Shown here: one piece after another, positions 8,778 to 17,000 of the stretch
Position numbering within the stretch: position 1 is the first letter of the stretch
Layout: each line of letters begins with the position of its first letter
Assembly: GCF_022132145.1 (NCBI RefSeq)
Contig: NZ_JAJISP010000006.1
Span: forward strand, 62,001-126,000
DNA length: 64,000 bases
Source of the DNA: Pseudomonas sp. MMS21 TM103
Lineage (GTDB): Bacteria; Pseudomonadota; Gammaproteobacteria; Pseudomonadales; Pseudomonadaceae
Direction: 5' to 3'
Notes under the pieces: model-generated
The model's database searches: none
What the model was told of the DNA's origin: nothing
What the model saw: the letters and a program-made list of their open reading frames with translations, nothing else
Program-made: the position numbers and the translations under genes

Positions 8778-9914
8778 TCAATCAGCCGTGACATTGGCCA
8801 GCGCGGCAGCCTGCTCGACAGGTCTGCGCCAGACGTTGACCAACTGCACCAGCGCCAACAGCGCCAGCACCACCATGCTGGCCAACACCGGGATCATCGC
8901 CAGCACCACCGGGTAACCGACCACCGTGCTGTGGTTGCCCCAGCCGTACTGCACCTGGCTCCAGGCGCCCAGGGCCGAGAGCAGGCTGGCGACTATCACC
9001 AACAGCCAGCTGGCCGAGTCGAGCAAACGGCGGGCGGCATGGGGAAAGCGGTCGCGGATCATGCGAAAGCTCATCAGTTCGCCGCGGCGCATGCTCGAGG
9101 CCACCCCGACGAACACCAGCCAGACGAAGGCCAGGCGCGACAGTTCCTCGACACCGGCCCAGCCAGTACCAAAGGCATAGCGCAGCACCACGTTGATGAA
9201 TACGGCGACCACCATGAAGGCCATCAAGCCAGCCATCAGGCCGTCGGTGAGGCGGTCGAATACCTGCGCCAATCCGCCGGTATAGATGGGTTCGGTCGTC
9301 AGTTGCGGCGCATGGTTAGCGCTATCAAGTGGCTGCGCAGAAAGGTCCACTTGCGCCTCGATCTCCTCACCCGTGGCGTCGCGGCGTGCCCAGGCACAGA
9401 TCTGCGCAACCACCTCGGCGCGGCTCTGCGCGGCGCTGACGCTGGCTACATGGGCCTCGCCGCGGGGTGACTCAAGGGTACTGAACTGGCTATCGACCAG
9501 CGAGATCGGCATGAAATGCCCGGGGCGAGCCCCCACCCGCTGCAAGGCGGTAGCCCGATCGATATCCAGGTGGGCGAACTGCAAGCCCGGCACGGCGGCG
9601 CGCAGCCGCTCGCGGTAGCTGCGTTTGAGCGCCGAACAGGCGAGCACGAAGCCCTCACCTTCAGCCTGGGCGGCCTGCATCTCGCGACTCAACGCATCCA
9701 GCCAGTGGATCCGGTCGTCATCGGTGAGGGCAGTGCCGGCGCGCATCCGTTCGACGTTTGCCTCGGGATGGAAATGATCAGCTTCGATATGCCGCCAGTT
9801 AAGTTCGCTGGCCACGGCCTGGCTGATTTCGCTCTTGCCGGAGCCACTCACGCCCATGACTACCAGGGTGCGGCGTGCCGGATTGACGGCGGTGGCAGGA
9901 TTGACTGTCTGCAT
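8778..9914 (-). CDS. Gluconokinase-TRAP small permease fusion (GntK-DctQ)
   Basis: One uninterrupted 378-residue frame encodes two proteins that are normally separate. Residues about 15-175 are a GntK-type gluconokinase: P-loop GVSGSGKS (20-27), EADHFHPEANVERMRAG, LTDDDRIHWLDAL, ACSALKRSYRERLR and GHFMPISLVDSQFSTLE. Residues about 176-210 form a polar linker. Residues about 210-370 are a four-helix TRAP small membrane subunit (DctQ) with FINVVLRYAFGTGWAGVEELSRLAFVW-like sequence and the following helices. DctQ normally has a cytosolic N-terminus, which would place the kinase at the inner face of the importer. This suggests import linked to phosphorylation of gluconate to 6-phosphogluconate; the coupling is inference. 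GGAG lies 6 nt before the ATG, and the gene is first in the operon. Confidence 0.9.
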   Translation of the reverse strand: MQTVNPATAVNPARRTLVVMGVSGSGKSEISQAVASELNWRHIEADHFHPEANVERMRAGTALTDDDRIHWLDALSREMQAAQAEGEGFVLACSALKRSYRERLRAAVPGLQFAHLDIDRATALQRVGARPGHFMPISLVDSQFSTLESPRGEAHVASVSAAQSRAEVVAQICAWARRDATGEEIEAQVDLSAQPLDSANHAPQLTTEPIYTGGLAQVFDRLTDGLMAGLMAFMVVAVFINVVLRYAFGTGWAGVEELSRLAFVWLVFVGVASSMRRGELMSFRMIRDRFPHAARRLLDSASWLLVIVASLLSALGAWSQVQYGWGNHSTVVGYPVVLAMIPVLASMVVLALLALVQLVNVWRRPVEQAAALANVTAD

Positions 9915-9962
9915 GGGTTCTCCAGGGCGCCATCGGTGTGGGGCCGCTCATTGTTTGAATCG

Positions 9963-9991
9963 ATGTTAGCGCTAACCATGTTGTTCGACAA
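9963..9991 (-). promoter_or_regulatory. Promoter of the gluconate/TRAP operon with GntR operator
   Basis: On the minus strand a -35 TTGTCG (complement of 9986-9991) and -10 TAACAT (9963-9968) are separated by 17 bp. A perfect palindrome GTTAGCGCTAAC (9965-9976) overlaps the -10 and spacer. The position fits repression by the operon's own LacI-type protein, 50 bp before the first ATG. Confidence 0.75.
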
Positions 9992-10128
9992 GCCTCGCGC
10001 AAGACAATTATCGAAAAGCCGCCGGGCGGCACCTGGTCACCATTCAGGCTGGTCGAACCCGTCTGCGGGATAGCGCTCAGAACCCGGCCAGAGTGAACCC
10101 GGGTGTGCGGCGAGCATTTCACGAGGCG

Positions 10129-10170
10129 TTGCCACACTTCCACATGAAGACTATGATTATCAATAAGTCT
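10129..10170 (+). promoter_or_regulatory. Promoter and possible operator of the xre-res operon
   Basis: TTGCCA (10129-10134), 17 bp, TATGAT (10152-10157) is a good sigma-70 match. AGACT at 10148-10152 and AGTCT at 10166-10170 form a dyad over the -10, a plausible site for autorepression by the Xre antitoxin. Confidence 0.65.
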
Positions 10171-10188
10171 ATATATGGAGACGCCAGC

Positions 10189-10593
10189 ATGACTGCTGCC
10201 GCGCCACGCAACGCTCCAGCCCTCGACATCGAGTCGCCCAAGGCCGGTCAGGTCGCGCTGAAATTCTTCTTCAACCTGATGAACAAGTGGCAGTGTTCGG
10301 TCGAGGAGCAGATGGTGCTGCTGGGCTCGATTGGCCGCAGCACCCTGTACAAATACCGGCAACTGCCGGAGGTGCGCCTGCCCCGCGACACCATGGAGCG
10401 AGTCTCCTACCTGATGGGTATTCACAAGTCCCTGCGCATCCTGTTCGGCGACAAACCCTCGACCTATGAATGGGTGAGAAAAGCCAACAGTGAGGCGCCG
10501 TTCAACGGCAGCAGTGCACTCGAGCTGATGCTCGCCGGCGGTGTAGTCGACCTCGCCGACGTGCGCCGTTACCTCGATGGGGTCCGGGGTTGA
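10189..10593 (+). CDS. Xre/MbcA/ParS-family antitoxin of a RES-Xre module
   Basis: A 134-residue protein. The central part (ALKFFFNLMNKWQCSVEEQMVLLG, then STLYKYRQLPEV) is the Xre-like HTH of RES-associated antitoxins. The C-terminal part (ERVSYLMGIHKSLRILFGD, then a helical tail ending GGVVDLADVRRYLDGVRG) is the toxin-binding DUF2384-type domain that blocks the RES active site. GGAG 8 nt upstream of ATG 10189 fixes the start; two earlier in-frame ATGs (10144 and 10093) lie upstream of or across the promoter. The stop codon overlaps the toxin start (TTGA), so translation is coupled. Autoregulation of the promoter is expected from the family. Confidence 0.9.
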   Translation: MTAAAPRNAPALDIESPKAGQVALKFFFNLMNKWQCSVEEQMVLLGSIGRSTLYKYRQLPEVRLPRDTMERVSYLMGIHKSLRILFGDKPSTYEWVRKANSEAPFNGSSALELMLAGGVVDLADVRRYLDGVRG

Positions 10594-11264
10594 AGCAGAC
10601 CCTGCCCGCCTGGCCGCGGGCCTATCGCCTGGTCTCCAGTGCCTTTCCGCCGATCTCGGTGTTCGAGGATGTGCTGGATGCCGCCGACCTCGAGCAGGCG
10701 TTCCTGATCGAGGGCCTGACCAACGACCGCCTGCGCGAAGAAGCCGGCCTGCTCGCTCACGTGGCGCCAGCAGACCGGGTCAGCGGCCCCGGTTCGTCGC
10801 CGCTGATGGCCGCCTTCACCCATGTCGGCGCGATCAGCCGCTTCACCGCCGGCCAGTATGGCGTCTACTACTGTGGCGACAGCCTGCACACCGCGGTGGC
10901 GGAAACCCGCTACCACCGCGAGCGCTTCCTGCGCGCGACCCATGAGCCGAGCCTGGAGCTGACCCTGCGGGCCTACGTCTGCCGGGTGGTCAAGGCACTG
11001 GACGATATTCGCCAGGATCACGAGCAGCTGCACGACCCGGATCCGGCCGCCTACCCGATTGCCCAGCGCTTCGCCGCCGAGCAGCGCAAGCGGGGTTCCT
11101 GGGGCCTGCTCTACCGCAGCGTGCGCCACCCCGCCGGCGAATGCGCCGCCCTGTTCCGCCCGCCGGCAGCGAGCATCCCGCACCAGGGCGTGCACCTGCG
11201 CTACGTCTGGGATGGCAAGCTGCAGCGGATCACCGACGTCTTCACCCTTAAAACCATCGCCTGA
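10590..11264 (+). CDS. RES-domain toxin
   Basis: A 224-residue RES-family toxin. The three name-giving residues are visible: Arg in AYRLVSS, Glu in AVAETRYHRERF and Ser in LYRSVRHPAGECAALF. Characterised RES toxins degrade NAD+ and halt growth when free of antitoxin. The protein is longer than minimal RES toxins (about 150 residues) and belongs to the longer subgroup with an N-terminal extension (FPPISVFEDVLDAADLEQAF). The start is TTG, overlapping the antitoxin stop by 4 nt; the weak start codon would help keep toxin below antitoxin. No mobile-element remnants were seen around the pair, so this is a chromosomally settled module. Confidence 0.9.
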   Translation: MKQTLPAWPRAYRLVSSAFPPISVFEDVLDAADLEQAFLIEGLTNDRLREEAGLLAHVAPADRVSGPGSSPLMAAFTHVGAISRFTAGQYGVYYCGDSLHTAVAETRYHRERFLRATHEPSLELTLRAYVCRVVKALDDIRQDHEQLHDPDPAAYPIAQRFAAEQRKRGSWGLLYRSVRHPAGECAALFRPPAASIPHQGVHLRYVWDGKLQRITDVFTLKTIA

Positions 11265-11331
11265 ATTAGCCGTCCATTCTCAGGGCCTGGGCAGCTGTCT
11301 GCCTGCTACCGCCACCTACCGGATCTCATCC

Positions 11332-11979
11332 ATGTTCAAGAAAAGCGTCAACGCCCTCCTCACCACCTGGCTAGCCGGCTTGATCGTCTTGCTGCCGCTG
11401 GCCTTGAGCCTGACGCTGCTGTCCTGGCTGGTCGGCCTGTTGAACCGGGCAATCGGGCCGGCCAGCTATATCGGCCAGGTGTTTTCCAGCATGGGCCAGC
11501 CATTCGCCAGCAACGCCTACCTGGCGTACACCTTGGGTACAGCGGCGCTGCTGATGGGCATCTATGCCCTGGGCCTGGGCGTGCAGCTCGGGCTGCGCCG
11601 CCCGCTGCAATGGCTGACCGACCTGACCCTGCGGCGCATTCCACTGTTCGGCAAGCTGTACAACCTGGCGGATCGCTTCGTCGACCTGCTGGAGAAGAAG
11701 GAAGGGGCCGACATCAACGCCATGAGCCCCGTCTGGTGCCTGTTCGGTGGGGATGGGGTCGCCGTGCTGGCGCTGATGCCCAACCCGATACCCATTGATA
11801 TCGATGGCCGCAGCTATTACGCGGTCCTGGTGCCCACCGCGCCCATCCCCATCGGCGGCGGCCTGCTGTATGTACCGGTGGAATGGGTCAAGCCGGCCAA
11901 TATCGGCGTCGATGCCTTTACCAGCATTTATCTGTCCATGGGCATCAACCCGCCACCACAGAGCCCGCGCACAGTCTAG
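11332..11979 (+). CDS. DUF502-family inner-membrane protein
   Basis: A 215-residue protein of the DUF502 family. An N-terminal transmembrane helix (TTWLAGLIVLLPLALSLTLLSWLVGLL) and a second one (AYTLGTAALLMGIYALGLGVQLG) are followed by the conserved soluble region IPLFGKLYNLADRFVDLL, VLVPTAPIPIGGGLLYVP and DAFTSIYLSMG. The biochemical function is unknown in bacteria. The start at 11332 is the Met before the first helix. It stands alone, 67 bp after the toxin gene and convergent with the next gene; no operon partner is evident. Confidence 0.88.
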   Translation: MFKKSVNALLTTWLAGLIVLLPLALSLTLLSWLVGLLNRAIGPASYIGQVFSSMGQPFASNAYLAYTLGTAALLMGIYALGLGVQLGLRRPLQWLTDLTLRRIPLFGKLYNLADRFVDLLEKKEGADINAMSPVWCLFGGDGVAVLALMPNPIPIDIDGRSYYAVLVPTAPIPIGGGLLYVPVEWVKPANIGVDAFTSIYLSMGINPPPQSPRTV

Positions 11980-12030
11980 CCAGCAGCCCCGTGCGGCGCC
12001 TTTGCGCGCACGAGGCGACCTGCCGGGGAT

Positions 12031-13158
12031 CTAGAAACTGCGCGCGATCACCAACCGTTGCACGTCGCTGGTCCCTTCGTAGATCTGGCACACGCGCACG
12101 TCGCGATAGATCCGCTCCAGCGGAAAGTCCTTGAGGTAGCCGTAGCCGCCGAGGGTCTGCAGCGCCGCCGAACAGACCCGCTCGGCCATCTCCGAGGCGA
12201 ACAGCTTGGCCATCGAGGCCTCGGTCAGGCACGGCAAGCCGGCTTCGCGCAGGCTGGCAGCGTGATGCACCATCTGCCGCGCCACGGCGATCTGCGTCGC
12301 CATGTCGGCCAGGCGGAACGCCACCGCCTGGTGCTCGATGATCGGCTTGCCGAAGGTCTGCCGCTCATGGGCGTAGTCGCGCGCCGCCTCGAAGGCCGCA
12401 CGGGCCATGCCCACCGCCTGGGCGGCGATGCCGATGCGCCCGCCTTCCAGATTACCCAGGGCGATACGGTAGCCCTGGCCCTCCTCGCCCAGGCGCAGGC
12501 TGGCCGGCAGGCGCACCTCGTCGAACTGGATCTGGCAGGTGTCCGAGGCGTGCTGGCCGAGTTTGTCCTCGACCCGCACCACCGAATAGCCGGGGCTGTC
12601 GGTGGGCACGATAAAGGCGCTGATGCCCTTCTTGCCGGCCGCCGGATCGGTTACGGCGAACACGATCACCATGCCGGCGTGGCTGCCGGAGGTGATGAAC
12701 TGCTTGCTGCCCGTGAGCACATAGTGCTCGCCGTCGCGCCGCGCGCGGGTGCGCAGGTCGCTGGCGTCCGAGCCGGCCTGGGGTTCGGTGAGGGCGAAGG
12801 CGCCGAGCATGCGCCCCTCGGCCAGCGGCTGGAGGAAGCGCCGTTTCTGCTCCTCGCTGCCGTATTTCAGAATCGGCATGCAGCCCACCGAGTTGTGCAC
12901 GCTCATGATGGTCGAACAGGCGCCGTCGCCGGCGGCGATCTCCTCCAGGGCCATGGCGTAGGCCAGGTGGCCGGTCTGGGCGCCGCCCCAGTCTTCCGGT
13001 ACCAGCATGCCCATGAAGCCCAGCTCGCCCATCTCGGCGATGGCCTCGGCGGGGAAACGGTGCTCGCGGTCCCAGTCGGCGGCGAAGGGCTTCAGCCGCT
13101 CCTGGGCGAACTGGCGGGCCATGTCACGGATCTGCAGGTCTTGTTCTGATGGAATCAT
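12031..13158 (-). CDS. Acyl-CoA dehydrogenase, short/branched-chain type (PA2552-like)
   Basis: A 375-residue acyl-CoA dehydrogenase. It has FALTEPQAGSDASDLRTRA for flavin/substrate binding, QTLGGYGYLKDFPLERIYRD, and the catalytic Glu361 in QIYEGTSDVQR at the helix-K position. That placement is typical of short-chain and 2-methyl-branched dehydrogenases and differs from isovaleryl-CoA dehydrogenase. It is the last gene of a minus-strand unit (AMP-ligase, SDR, thiolase, dehydrogenase) whose order matches PA2555-PA2552. Together with the thiolase and SDR it could convert 2-methylbutanoyl-CoA or a similar acyl-CoA to tiglyl-CoA; a hydratase is not encoded in this unit. The start at 13158 (MIPSEQDL) follows GGGAGAGCC and lies 14 bp after the thiolase stop. 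Confidence 0.93.
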   Translation of the reverse strand: MIPSEQDLQIRDMARQFAQERLKPFAADWDREHRFPAEAIAEMGELGFMGMLVPEDWGGAQTGHLAYAMALEEIAAGDGACSTIMSVHNSVGCMPILKYGSEEQKRRFLQPLAEGRMLGAFALTEPQAGSDASDLRTRARRDGEHYVLTGSKQFITSGSHAGMVIVFAVTDPAAGKKGISAFIVPTDSPGYSVVRVEDKLGQHASDTCQIQFDEVRLPASLRLGEEGQGYRIALGNLEGGRIGIAAQAVGMARAAFEAARDYAHERQTFGKPIIEHQAVAFRLADMATQIAVARQMVHHAASLREAGLPCLTEASMAKLFASEMAERVCSAALQTLGGYGYLKDFPLERIYRDVRVCQIYEGTSDVQRLVIARSF

Positions 13159-13172
13159 GGGGCTCTCCCGGT

Positions 13173-14366
13173 TCAGTTGAGCAACTCGATGGCCATGGCC
13201 GTGGCCTCGCCGCCGCCGATGCACAGCGAGGCGACGCCGCGCTTGAGGTCGTACTGCTGCAGGGCACTGAGCAGGGTCACCAGGACCCGCGCGCCGGACG
13301 CACCGATCGGGTGGCCGAGGGCGCAGGCGCCGCCATGCACATTGAGCTTGTCGTGGGGGATGTCGAGGTCGCGCATGGCCGCCATCGGCACCACGGCGAA
13401 GGCCTCGTTGACTTCGAACAGGTCGACCTGGCCGATTTCCCAGCCGGTGCGCGTCATCAGGCGTTGCAGGGCGCCGACCGGCGCGGTGGCGAACAGGTTC
13501 GGCGCGTGGGCGAAGGTGGCGTGTCCGCGGATCGCCGCCAAGGGCTTCAGGCCGCGCTTCTCAGCCTCGGACAAGCGCATCAGCAGCAACGCGGCGCCAC
13601 CGTCGGAGATCGAACTGGCATTGGCCGCGGTCACCGTACCGCCCTCGCGGAACGCCGGCTTGAGGGTGGGAATCTTGTCCGGGCGGGCCTTCGGCGGCTG
13701 CTCGTCGCTGTCGATGCTGCGCAGGTCGCGGCCGATCTTGGCCTCCACCGCAACAATCTCGGCGTGGAACCGCCCGGCGTTGATGGCCTGCTGCGCGCGG
13801 GTCAGCGAAGCGATGGCGAAGGCATCCTGCTGCTCGCGGGTGAAGCCGTAAGTCTGGGCGCAGTCCTCGGCGAAGGTGCCCATCAGCCGGCCCTTGTCGT
13901 AGGCGTCCTCGAGACCGTCAAGGAACATGTGGTCGAGCACCCGGTCATGACCCATGCGGTAGCCGCTGCGTGCACGCTCCAGCAGATAGGGCGCGTTGGA
14001 CATGCTCTCCATGCCGCCGGCGATCACCACCTCGGCGCTGCCGGCGAGCAGCAGGTCATGGCCGAACATCGCCGCCTTCATCCCCGAGCCGCACATCTTG
14101 TTTACTGTCGAACACACCGTGCCCTGGCTCAGGCCCGCGCCCAGCGCCGCCTGACGCGCCGGCGCCTGGCCCTGGCCGGCCTGCAGCACGCAGCCCATGA
14201 TCACCTCGTCCACCGCATCGCTGGCCAGGCCCGCGCGTTCGAGGGTGGCACGGATCGCCGCGGCGCCCAGTTGCGCGGCCGTGACCGACTTGAAGTCGCC
14301 GAGGAAGCCGCCCATGGGCGTGCGTGCGGCGCTGACGATGACTACCGGATCCTGTTGCTTGCTCAT
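13173..14366 (-). CDS. Acetyl-CoA acetyltransferase (thiolase, PA2553/FadAx-like)
   Basis: A 397-residue type II (degradative/biosynthetic) thiolase. Catalytic residues are visible: nucleophilic Cys92 in NKMCGSGMKA, His in ALGHPIGASGARV and Cys in SLCIGGGEATAMAIE. It would cleave a 3-ketoacyl-CoA, with 2-methylacetoacetyl-CoA giving acetyl-CoA plus propionyl-CoA as the likely reaction in this gene setting. The neighbouring SDR and dehydrogenase supply preceding steps; homologous clusters in P. putida have been tied to isoleucine and short-chain acid/alcohol use. The ATG at 14366 is the start of the conserved N-terminus. A 97-bp gap without obvious terminator separates it from the SDR gene. 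Confidence 0.93.
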   Translation of the reverse strand: MSKQQDPVVIVSAARTPMGGFLGDFKSVTAAQLGAAAIRATLERAGLASDAVDEVIMGCVLQAGQGQAPARQAALGAGLSQGTVCSTVNKMCGSGMKAAMFGHDLLLAGSAEVVIAGGMESMSNAPYLLERARSGYRMGHDRVLDHMFLDGLEDAYDKGRLMGTFAEDCAQTYGFTREQQDAFAIASLTRAQQAINAGRFHAEIVAVEAKIGRDLRSIDSDEQPPKARPDKIPTLKPAFREGGTVTAANASSISDGGAALLLMRLSEAEKRGLKPLAAIRGHATFAHAPNLFATAPVGALQRLMTRTGWEIGQVDLFEVNEAFAVVPMAAMRDLDIPHDKLNVHGGACALGHPIGASGARVLVTLLSALQQYDLKRGVASLCIGGGEATAMAIELLN

Positions 14367-14463
14367 GTTCGTTGCCCTCATCGGCGGGTTTCGCTGCGCG
14401 TTACCCGATCTGTCTCTGGCCCGCTAGCTAGCACTATCGAGCCCTTATAGTAGTTGGACCGCT

Positions 14464-15231
14464 TTATTTGGCCGCCATGCGCAAGGCGCCATCCAGGCGG
14501 ATGACCTCGCCATTGAGCATGGGGTTCTCGATGATGTGCCGCACCAGCGCGGCGTATTCGTCCGGGCGGCCCAGGCGCGGCGGGAACGGCACGTTGGCCG
14601 CCAGCGAATCGCGCACCTCCTGCGGCATGCCGGCCATCATCGGCGTCTCGAAGATGCCCGGGGCGATGCACATCACGCGGATCCCCGAACGCGCCAGGTC
14701 GCGTGCCGCCGGCAGGGTCAGGGCGGCCACGCCGCCCTTGGAGGCGGCATAGGCGGCCTGGCCCATCTGCCCGTCGAAGGCGGCGACCGAGGCGGTGTTG
14801 ACGATCACCCCGCGCTCGCCCTCCTCGTTCGGCTCGCCCCGGGCCATGGCCTCGGCGGCCAGGCGCAGCATGTTGAAGCTACCAATCAGGTTGATCTGGA
14901 TCACCCGGCTGAAGCTGTCCAGGCCATGGGCGCCGTTGCGCCCCAGGACCTTCTCCGCTGGCGCCACGCCAGCGCAGTTGATCAGCCCGTGCAGGCCGCC
15001 AAAGGCTTCCAGTGCCGCAGCCACTGCACGGCAGCCATCCTCCTCGCGGGTGATGTCGGTCTGCACGAAGCGCGCCTGGGCGCCCAGCTCCGCGGCCCGC
15101 GCCTCGCCGGCCTCGGTGTTGATATCGGCCAGCAGCACCTTGGCGCCCTGCCCGATCAGCGTCCGGGCGGTGGCCAGGCCCAGGCCGGAGCTCGCACCCG
15201 TGATTAGAAATACCCGGTCTTCGATACGCAT
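14464..15231 (-). CDS. SDR-family 3-hydroxyacyl-CoA dehydrogenase, type II (PA2554-like)
   Basis: A 255-residue short-chain dehydrogenase. It has the NAD-binding glycine motif TGASSGLGLATAR, an NCAGVAPAEK segment (NNAG position), and catalytic Ser in NTASVAAFDGQMGQAAYAASKGG with the Tyr-x-x-x-Lys pair YAASK. IAPGIFETPMM and the overall sequence resemble HSD17B10, the mitochondrial type II enzyme that oxidises 2-methyl-3-hydroxybutyryl-CoA in isoleucine degradation. The position between an acyl-CoA ligase and a thiolase supports that role. It starts 16 bp after the AMP-ligase stop, in the same transcription unit. Confidence 0.92.
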   Translation of the reverse strand: MRIEDRVFLITGASSGLGLATARTLIGQGAKVLLADINTEAGEARAAELGAQARFVQTDITREEDGCRAVAAALEAFGGLHGLINCAGVAPAEKVLGRNGAHGLDSFSRVIQINLIGSFNMLRLAAEAMARGEPNEEGERGVIVNTASVAAFDGQMGQAAYAASKGGVAALTLPAARDLARSGIRVMCIAPGIFETPMMAGMPQEVRDSLAANVPFPPRLGRPDEYAALVRHIIENPMLNGEVIRLDGALRMAAK

Positions 15232-15247
15232 GCTTGTGGTTCCTTGT

Positions 15248-16897
15248 TCAGTTAACGGCCGCCTGGGCCTTGGCGATTTCCTGATTGCGCAGGAGAAAGC
15301 GCTGGATCTTGCCGCTGGGGGTCTTGGGCAGCTCGTCGACGAACTCGACTTCGCGTGGGTAGGCATGCGCCGACAGGCGCTTGCGCACATGCTGCTTAAG
15401 CTCTTCAGCCAGTGCGGCGTCGGCGCGGAACTGCGGTTGCAGGACGACGAAGGCCTTGACCAGTTCGGTGCGCTCCGGGTCCGGCTTGCCGATCACCGCC
15501 GCCTCGATTACCGCCGGGTGCTCGATCAGCGCGCTCTCGACGTCAAACGGGCCAACGCGGTAGCCGGAGGTGGTGATCACATCATCGCTGCGGCCGACGA
15601 AGCTGATGCTGCCGTCCTCGTTCAGTTCGACGGTGTCGCCGCTGAGGTAGTAGTTGCCGACGAAAGCCTTGGTCGGCATGTCCTGATAACCGGGAAACCA
15701 GAACAACGGCGAACGCGTCCGGTCCAGCGCGAGGATGCCCGGCTGGCCATGCGGCAGCTCGCGCTGCTGTTCGTCCAGCACCACCACGCGGTGCCCGGGA
15801 ACGGCGAAACCGGCGGCGCCGAGGCGTACCGGATGGGCCAGTGCATGATGGTTGCACAGCACCATACCCAGTTCGGTCTGACCATAGTGGTCGTGGATGC
15901 AGGTGTCCAGGCCGTCGGCGAACCAGCGGATCACCTCCGGGCTCAGCGGCTCGCCGGCGCTGCTGACCGCGCGCAGGCGCCTGCGCAGCAGCGGCTCGAC
16001 CTGCTGCTTGGCGGCCAGCAGCAGGCGGAAAGCGGTGGGCGAACCGGCCAGGTTGCTGATGGCGTACTTGCGGATGATCCGGCAGGTGCTCTCCACCGTG
16101 AACGGCCCTTCGTAGAAGGTGGTCGGGTGGCCCATCGCCAGCGGGCCGGTCACCGCGTAGTAGAGGCCGTAGGCCCAACCGGGATCGGCCAGGTTCCAGA
16201 AGGCGTCCTCGGGGCGCAGGTCGACCGCCTCGCGCATGTAGCCGACGAAGGCCAGGATCGCCTTGAGCGGCACCGACACCGGCTTGGCCAGCCCGGTGGT
16301 GCCGGAGGTGAACATCATCAGGAAGGGATCGTCGGCCGAACGCAGCACCGGCTCGAACTCGGCCGAGTGACGCTCCAGCTCGGCCCAGAAGCTGAAGTCA
16401 CCGCGCTGGATGCCCTGTCCCTTGGCGCCAGCGACCGTGACCAGCAGCGGTGCACCCTCGACCTCGTCGAGTTTGCCGCGATTGACTCCGTCAGTCACCA
16501 CCACCTTGGCGCCGGAACCCTGCAAGCGGTGCTCGATGGCCTTGGGGCCGAACGCGGTGAACAGCGGCTGGTACACCGCGCCCAGGCGCCAGGTGCCGAG
16601 GATGGTGATCAGCAGCTCGACGTTGCGCGGCAGCATGCCCGCCACGCAATCGCCGGGGCCCACGCCCTGGGCCTGGAGGAAGTTGGCGAAACGCGCCGCC
16701 TGCTCCTGCAGCTCGCAGAAGGTGTAACTGGCACTGCTGCCGTCGCGGCCTTCCCAGAACAGCGCGATGCGCCCCGGCAAGGCATGCCGGTCGCAGCATT
16801 CGACACAGGCGTTGAGGGCGTCGAGGGAACCGGCCAGGGTGGTGGCGGCCGTGCTGGGCAGATCGAAGTCGCGGGCAGTGCTCAGGTAATCCTGCAT
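15248..16897 (-). CDS. AMP-dependent acyl-CoA synthetase (PA2555-like)
   Basis: A 549-residue member of the ANL superfamily that activates a carboxylic acid with ATP and CoA. The P-loop-like motif reads MFTSGTTGLAKP, followed by DHYGQTELGM (A5), YYLSGDTVELNEDGSISFVGRSDDVITTSGYRVGP (A7/A8 hinge) and the C-terminal lysine motif LPKTPSGKIQR. It resembles acetyl/propionyl or medium-chain synthetases rather than long-chain FadD. The product feeds the SDR-thiolase-dehydrogenase genes downstream, so a short branched acid is a reasonable substrate. The start at 16897 (MQDYLSTARDF) is the family-like N-terminus; a 33-codon upstream extension is basic and non-conserved. Confidence 0.92.
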   Translation of the reverse strand: MQDYLSTARDFDLPSTAATTLAGSLDALNACVECCDRHALPGRIALFWEGRDGSSASYTFCELQEQAARFANFLQAQGVGPGDCVAGMLPRNVELLITILGTWRLGAVYQPLFTAFGPKAIEHRLQGSGAKVVVTDGVNRGKLDEVEGAPLLVTVAGAKGQGIQRGDFSFWAELERHSAEFEPVLRSADDPFLMMFTSGTTGLAKPVSVPLKAILAFVGYMREAVDLRPEDAFWNLADPGWAYGLYYAVTGPLAMGHPTTFYEGPFTVESTCRIIRKYAISNLAGSPTAFRLLLAAKQQVEPLLRRRLRAVSSAGEPLSPEVIRWFADGLDTCIHDHYGQTELGMVLCNHHALAHPVRLGAAGFAVPGHRVVVLDEQQRELPHGQPGILALDRTRSPLFWFPGYQDMPTKAFVGNYYLSGDTVELNEDGSISFVGRSDDVITTSGYRVGPFDVESALIEHPAVIEAAVIGKPDPERTELVKAFVVLQPQFRADAALAEELKQHVRKRLSAHAYPREVEFVDELPKTPSGKIQRFLLRNQEIAKAQAAVN

Positions 16898-17000
16898 GTC
16901 GGAGACTCTCGGTTTGTTGTTGTCCCTGAATAGTCGCGGCGCCTGCGTGCGGCGACAATGTCGACAGGCGTCTATCGGCCTGAGCGATTTGGACAACTGG

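Noticed and set aside
8778..9914. Suspicion that the kinase-permease fusion is a frameshift artefact
   Set aside because: Both domains are full length and in one frame with a polar linker between, and base pattern is even across the junction. Kept as real but listed for resequencing.
14795..16933. 712-codon open frame on the plus strand
   Set aside because: It is antisense to the acyl-CoA synthetase and SDR genes, whose motifs are unmistakable. Long antisense frames are common in GC-rich Pseudomonas DNA; composition (His/Gln/Arg-rich) and absence of motifs argue against coding.
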